Positions 60,070 through 64,000 of a stretch of DNA of 64,000 bases are shown piece after piece. Made by a program: the position numbers and the translations under genes. Source of the DNA: JAQUOA01 sp037443785 (GTDB lineage Bacteria > Bacteroidota > Ignavibacteria > UBA10030 > UBA8401); NCBI GenBank assembly GCA_037443785.1, contig JBBINR010000015.1, forward strand, positions 13,082 to 77,081. Direction: 5' to 3'. The notes under the pieces are model-generated. The model saw only the letters and a list, made by a program, of their open reading frames with translations. It had not been told where the DNA came from and searched no databases. How positions within the stretch are numbered: the first letter of the stretch is position 1; each line of letters opens with the position of its first letter.

Positions 60070-61377
60070 TTACGCAATTTCCTGCGCCTGCATTTGGATC
60101 CCAATCTTTTTCAGGAATGCATTCGGCAGTTCGCCTCCTGCAAAAATAAAGACATAGTCGTTCGGAATTTCTTTAACGTCATTTTGAATTTTAAGGAGTA
60201 CCGAGCATTCCTTGATTTCCTGCACGTCGGAATTGAAAATAACGGTGAGTTTTTTCTTGGCAAGATATTCATCAAGATGCTGCTTGTTACGTTCTTTAAT
60301 GCGGGAAAATTCCTCTTTACGATATGAAATAATCACCTTGTTGTTTTGCTGCGCCGCAAGACCGATGGCCGCTTCAATGGCAGAATCCCCTCCGCCGACA
60401 ATTACCACAGAGGCACCTTTATATGATGCTGCATCGATTAAACGATACGCCACTTTTGAAAGTTCTTCGCCAGGAATGCCAAGCTTACGCGGCGTTCCTC
60501 TTCTTCCAAGCGCGAGAACGATATATTTTACTTTTACCTTTTTGGTTGTCGATGTTATTTCAAAATTGCCGTCGATATTGCGTTGAATATCGGTTACCTT
60601 TTCGCCGGTATGGATTTTCAATTTTGTTTTGGCAATTACATTTTGCCACAACTCCAGCAGCGCTTCTTTTTTTGCCTCGGTGAATTTTACTTTTCCCCAC
60701 AACGGTAAATCAACCGGCGCCGTCATGACAACCTTCGCGCGCGGATATTGAAGGATTGTTCCGCCAATATCATTTTGTTCGAGAACGATATAGCGAAGTT
60801 TTCTTGACATCGCCGTCAGCCCTGCAGCGAGTCCAGAAGGACCGGCTCCGATAATCGCAACATCATACACATCGTCTTTTGTCGAATGAGGAAGCGACGC
60901 AATATAATCGATCACTTTTTTCCCTTGAGTAATGGCATTTTTAATCAAACCAAGTCCGCCCAGTTCGCCGGTAATAAACATTCCATCAACACTCGTTTCA
61001 AAATTTTCACTAAGCATTGGCAAGTCCGCACTTCGTCCTGCGCTTGCCATTAATAATTCTATTGCACCAACAGGGCACGATTCGGCGCAAAGCCCGTGAC
61101 CGACACATTTTGCACCGTGAATAAGGGTCGCTTTCCCCTCAATCAATCCAAGCACATCACCTTCGGGACACACTTTAGTGCATGATCCGCATCCGATACA
61201 TTGCAATACATCAATATGCGGGTGCATGGCAACCGCTTCATGCAGTCCCGATATTTTCAATGACTGAAATTTTGCGCGGGCCTTTGCTTCTTTTTTTCGA
61301 AGACCATGAACATACGGGCTTACGGTCGCAACAATCAGTACGGCAGTAACTGCCGCTGTAAGCCATGAGCCATCCAT
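60070..61377 (-). CDS. Fe-S/FAD/NAD(P)H pyridine-nucleotide oxidoreductase, membrane-anchored
   Basis: 435 aa. One N-terminal helix (LTAAVTAVLIVATVSPYV), then a ferredoxin-like domain at about 58-110: CIGCGSCTKVCP is a full 4Fe-4S motif, while the second, CVGHGLCAESCP, has His where Cys is usual. A thioredoxin-reductase/YpdA-like fold follows: FAD site AIIGAGPSGLAAG (about 175), NAD(P) site VIVGGGDSAIEAA (about 320). No CxxC redox disulfide is present. It likely passes NAD(P)H electrons through Fe-S centres. It lies 2 nt past the barrel-like gene and downstream of the multiheme cytochrome, so it probably serves the same electron path. Confidence 0.85.
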   Translation of the reverse strand: MDGSWLTAAVTAVLIVATVSPYVHGLRKKEAKARAKFQSLKISGLHEAVAMHPHIDVLQCIGCGSCTKVCPEGDVLGLIEGKATLIHGAKCVGHGLCAESCPVGAIELLMASAGRSADLPMLSENFETSVDGMFITGELGGLGLIKNAITQGKKVIDYIASLPHSTKDDVYDVAIIGAGPSGLAAGLTAMSRKLRYIVLEQNDIGGTILQYPRAKVVMTAPVDLPLWGKVKFTEAKKEALLELWQNVIAKTKLKIHTGEKVTDIQRNIDGNFEITSTTKKVKVKYIVLALGRRGTPRKLGIPGEELSKVAYRLIDAASYKGASVVIVGGGDSAIEAAIGLAAQQNNKVIISYRKEEFSRIKERNKQHLDEYLAKKKLTVIFNSDVQEIKECSVLLKIQNDVKEIPNDYVFIFAGGELPNAFLKKIGIQMQAQEIA

Positions 61378-61379
61378 AA

Positions 61380-63023
61380 TTAAAATCGAATTCCAACTTC
61401 CGCAAAGATATTCATATTGTTCATTGCCTTATCAATAACGTTATCTGCGAACAACGAGACATACCACATATTCGAAATTCTATAACTTATATTTCCGCTG
61501 ATCGTGTGCGTAATGAATGCCTGATGCAGCGAGTGAATGGTGTATGAATAATAATTGTACCGTACTGCGGTCGTTAGCTTATAGAAAAATGTTTGATCAA
61601 CATCAAACGTGATATCCTGTCCGTCGGAAAAAACACCGCTGATCTTTGAATACCGCACCCCGGCGTTCACATCTGAACCAAACATATTTGTCATACGAAG
61701 CGAGCCGTTGAGAGTTTTGGCGTCACGTGCATCTCCTTTTTTTGTGCGATAAATTATTCCGCCGGAAAGATAAATGAAATACGGAAGGCGTACGGTGGCA
61801 TTAGCGCGAAATCCCTGCATTAAATTTTTATCAAACAACGTGTCCGAAATGGATTTCATCGATTGAAAAAGATAGATACTGCGGGTCCCATCGTAACCGA
61901 TGTTTGCATGTAACCACGACAAGGGATAGTAATTTACCGAAAGAAATGTATTGGAAAATTTAAACGCCGATTTCCGCACTCCCTTGTTTATATCGTTCAA
62001 ATCAAGTTCTGTACTTTCATACAGAGAAAGCTGTGAACTAAACGCTACAGAATTTTGAAGATAAAGAAATTCCCTGTCCAACTTATCCCTCATCAGTTGA
62101 CGAACATAGGCAATGGTGCCGTCGTAGTATTGTGTGAAATCCATGCTGCTGCGGTAATTCACAAACACTCCGCCTTTTCTATAATCCTGGTCAATGCTGA
62201 ACGATTGATCAAAAATACTTGCGCCGAATAACACGCCGCCCGTAAAATTTCCTTGCCGCGCATACACCTGGCCGCCGTCGAACATTCCCATGCCGGTAAC
62301 AAAACGAGAATTCATTCGCCCAACTCCGTATCCCATTATGGATTGAGGATCGTCGTACTGCAACTGAAATTCATACATTCGAATTTTGAGCGGCGATTTC
62401 TCACCGGATCGGCGGTACCGATCTGTCAAATCGTAATAGCTTCGCCCGTACATCGAAAAAACCAAACCGGTTCCGTAGAGATTTCTGATGTCTAATCGAA
62501 GCAGCGGTGCAGGCTGACTAAGATTTAATCGTGAATCCGATGAGACCACACCGATATATTGAATTGCGGCACGTCCCGAAACAATATTCCAGTCGTTGTC
62601 CGATAGCGGTACACGCGATGGCACACGTGTTGACAAAACATTTTTTATTGAATCTTTTCCAAGAGCAAGTGATTCACCAGTAATGGGAATAACAGCCGTA
62701 AAAAATTTTGTACTGACAATTGAATCTCCAACGGCAACTTTTACGGAAGGAGTTAACAATTGTGCCGATGATGTTTTTTTCGAAATAGCATTAATTTGCA
62801 ATTCACCGATATTTTTCAAATTGTGAATTACATCTACGGTGTCGCCGATAACAAATCCCGCATCTCTTCCAGCATTGAGATAAAAAACCGACCCGGAAAT
62901 ATACGTTACACAGCATCGAATCTTTTCTCCAGCCCGGACATTATTCCCCAGCATTAAAAACACTATGACCACCATAATGATTTTTAATTTTTTGCTTCTA
63001 TATTTTTTTCTCCGTTGTGCCAA
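61380..63023 (-). CDS. Envelope beta-barrel-like protein in multiheme cytochrome operon
   Basis: 547 aa starting at TTG, 8 nt after GGAAGGAA; an ATG at 62975 (MVVIVFLMLGNNVRAG) is the alternative. Signal peptide near 13-31. About 35-110 is a small beta domain (GSVFYLNAGRDAGFVIGDTV). The remainder is aromatic-rich amphipathic strands ending in Phe (FAEVGIRF), as in outer-membrane barrels. Between a multiheme cytochrome and an oxidoreductase, a porin of a porin-cytochrome conduit is an attractive but unproven role. Confidence 0.7.
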   Translation of the reverse strand: MAQRRKKYRSKKLKIIMVVIVFLMLGNNVRAGEKIRCCVTYISGSVFYLNAGRDAGFVIGDTVDVIHNLKNIGELQINAISKKTSSAQLLTPSVKVAVGDSIVSTKFFTAVIPITGESLALGKDSIKNVLSTRVPSRVPLSDNDWNIVSGRAAIQYIGVVSSDSRLNLSQPAPLLRLDIRNLYGTGLVFSMYGRSYYDLTDRYRRSGEKSPLKIRMYEFQLQYDDPQSIMGYGVGRMNSRFVTGMGMFDGGQVYARQGNFTGGVLFGASIFDQSFSIDQDYRKGGVFVNYRSSMDFTQYYDGTIAYVRQLMRDKLDREFLYLQNSVAFSSQLSLYESTELDLNDINKGVRKSAFKFSNTFLSVNYYPLSWLHANIGYDGTRSIYLFQSMKSISDTLFDKNLMQGFRANATVRLPYFIYLSGGIIYRTKKGDARDAKTLNGSLRMTNMFGSDVNAGVRYSKISGVFSDGQDITFDVDQTFFYKLTTAVRYNYYSYTIHSLHQAFITHTISGNISYRISNMWYVSLFADNVIDKAMNNMNIFAEVGIRF

Positions 63024-63026
63024 ATG

Positions 63027-64000
63027 CTAGTTCCTTCCATTGGGATGACATTGATAACAATTAGCACTATTAAAGATATAATTTCGTACGCCGGTATGAT
63101 GTGGATCGGTTCGTCCTTGTGTATGACAATTTGTGCATTGAAAAACTTTAAAATCATTTTGATTCGTATGACATTGCGAACATATTCCCCCTGAGTTTCC
63201 ATGATTACGCGGGAACCATGTATGATTGAATGTAGCACCAGTCCATTGAGTTGTTGTATGACATGTCTGGCATGTGGTCGGAAAGCCTGCTGCCGTATGA
63301 TTTGGATTGGTCGTGTTCGTATAATTTTTTTGGTGGCACGAATAACAGTCCATCAGCGTGCCGGCAAATTTGCCATTTACATGGCATTGGTTGCATTGGG
63401 CTTGCACATGTGCCCCGGTTAATGCGAACTGCGTTTTACTATGATCGAACGTTGCCGGATTCCACGCCGTTGTGGTATGACACGTTATGCAGTTATGATC
63501 AAAATTTCCAGTAACATGATTTGGATTTGTAGTTCCCGCAAAATCAGTTTGATGGCATGTATAACAATCTTTTGATGTTCCCACATATTGCCCGTTTTTA
63601 TGGCACGAAATACAGGCTGTCGCCAAATGTGCACCGGTAAGGGGAAAGCTCGTTTTACCATGATTAAATGTCGATGGCTGCCAGGTTACCACGGTATGAC
63701 ACGTTACACAATCATGCGGAAATTGTGACTGCCCATGATTTGGGTTTGTAGCTTTTGTAAAATCCGCTTGATGGCAAGAATAACAATCGGTCGGCGTGCC
63801 GGCAAATTTTCCGTTCACATGACATGATGCGCACTGCGCAGTTTTATGAGCACCGACCAATGGAAAAGTTGTTTTATTATGATCAAACGTAGACGGCTGC
63901 CATGCTGTTGTTGTGTGGCATGTCAGACAATTGTGATCGAAATTTCCTGTGACATGGTTCGGATTTGTTGTTCCCGTGAAATTTGTTTGATGACAAGAAT
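63027..64000 (-). CDS. Multiheme c-type cytochrome, N-terminus outside window
   Basis: Partial; the frame is open to the right edge and about 324 codons are visible. Thirteen complete CxxCH heme sites are seen, plus one cut by the edge (..SCHQ). They fall in tandem 73-residue units with three hemes each, spaced 16, 25 and 32 residues. Recurring His residues in NPNH and F(D/N)H are likely distal ligands. The last region has CSQCH, CTNCH and CYQCH and ends NPNGRN. Fold class is doubled-CxxCH/cytochrome c7 type. Expected in periplasm or on the surface as an electron wire. First visible gene of the operon 60070-64000. Confidence 0.92.
   Translation of the reverse strand, partial: SCHQTNFTGTTNPNHVTGNFDHNCLTCHTTTAWQPSTFDHNKTTFPLVGAHKTAQCASCHVNGKFAGTPTDCYSCHQADFTKATNPNHGQSQFPHDCVTCHTVVTWQPSTFNHGKTSFPLTGAHLATACISCHKNGQYVGTSKDCYTCHQTDFAGTTNPNHVTGNFDHNCITCHTTTAWNPATFDHSKTQFALTGAHVQAQCNQCHVNGKFAGTLMDCYSCHQKNYTNTTNPNHTAAGFPTTCQTCHTTTQWTGATFNHTWFPRNHGNSGGICSQCHTNQNDFKVFQCTNCHTQGRTDPHHTGVRNYIFNSANCYQCHPNGRN
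63183..63833 (-). repeat. 219-bp in-frame tandem repeat encoding three-heme units
   Basis: Units start at 63833, 63614 and 63395 (minus strand), the first two exactly 73 codons and the third 71. Each reads CxxCH-(V/K)NG(K/Q)(F/Y).GT..D-CY(S/T)CHQ...NPNH-...C.TCHT...F(D/N)H. A fourth copy is cut by the right edge. Confidence 0.85.

Noticed and set aside
63027..64000. Regularly spaced repeats that could be mistaken for a CRISPR array
   Set aside because: The 219-bp period lies in frame and codes for heme-binding units; repeats are diverged and far too long.

Overview
The window looks like a chromosomal segment of a free-living bacterium of the FCB superphylum, most likely the Ignavibacteria/Chlorobi side. 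Seven complete secreted proteins end in a type IX secretion (T9SS) sorting domain of the QNYPNPFNPST...IYFARLQSG type. Several giant two-component sensors carry Reg_prop propellers plus a Y_Y_Y domain. Promoters are of ordinary TTGACA/TATATT type and many genes have Shine-Dalgarno sequences, unlike classical Bacteroidia. This taxonomic call is inference.

Positions 1-45479 hold one theme repeated five times on the minus strand. Each module is a ~1000-aa propeller sensor kinase, then a NarL-type response regulator, then (modules 1-3 only) a solo CheY-like receiver, then one or more secreted, mostly propeller-type T9SS proteins, usually closed by an intrinsic terminator. Module 1 is <1-4833 and its effector runs off the left edge. 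Module 2 is 4910-15429, module 3 is 15573-22762, module 4 is 27784-34147 and module 5 is 34270-45479. Modules 1-3 share one kinase subtype (ELHD..GQ) and have solo receivers. Modules 4-5 share another subtype (DLHD.IGSGL) and lack them. In modules 4-5 five sites upstream of regulators and effectors share a 12-bp box that directly abuts a putative -35 element; this is the best candidate for the cognate regulator operator. The module 4 regulator appears frameshifted in its DNA-binding domain.

Between modules 3 and 4 (22801-27643) lies a mixed island: a nitrobindin-like protein, a T9SS protein with ten ~29-aa repeats, a lipoprotein, a DUF1624-type membrane acyltransferase and a methyltransferase. 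A divergent PQQ-propeller gene (45674-47506) closes the array.

Positions 47553-55219 are a compact exopolysaccharide-type operon read leftward: UDP-GlcNAc 2-epimerase, a large deacetylase/glycoside-hydrolase-like fusion, a processive GT2 glycosyltransferase and an outer-membrane protein. Then come tRNA-Asn and clpC with back-to-back promoters, and an ECF sigma/putative anti-sigma pair divergent from two small membrane proteins across a 68-bp concentric palindrome. At the right edge a three-gene redox operon (60070->64000) encodes a multiheme c-type cytochrome of 73-residue three-heme repeats (13 complete CxxCH visible), a barrel-like envelope protein and an Fe-S/FAD oxidoreductase.

I found no rRNA, CRISPR array, prophage or recognisable transposase.
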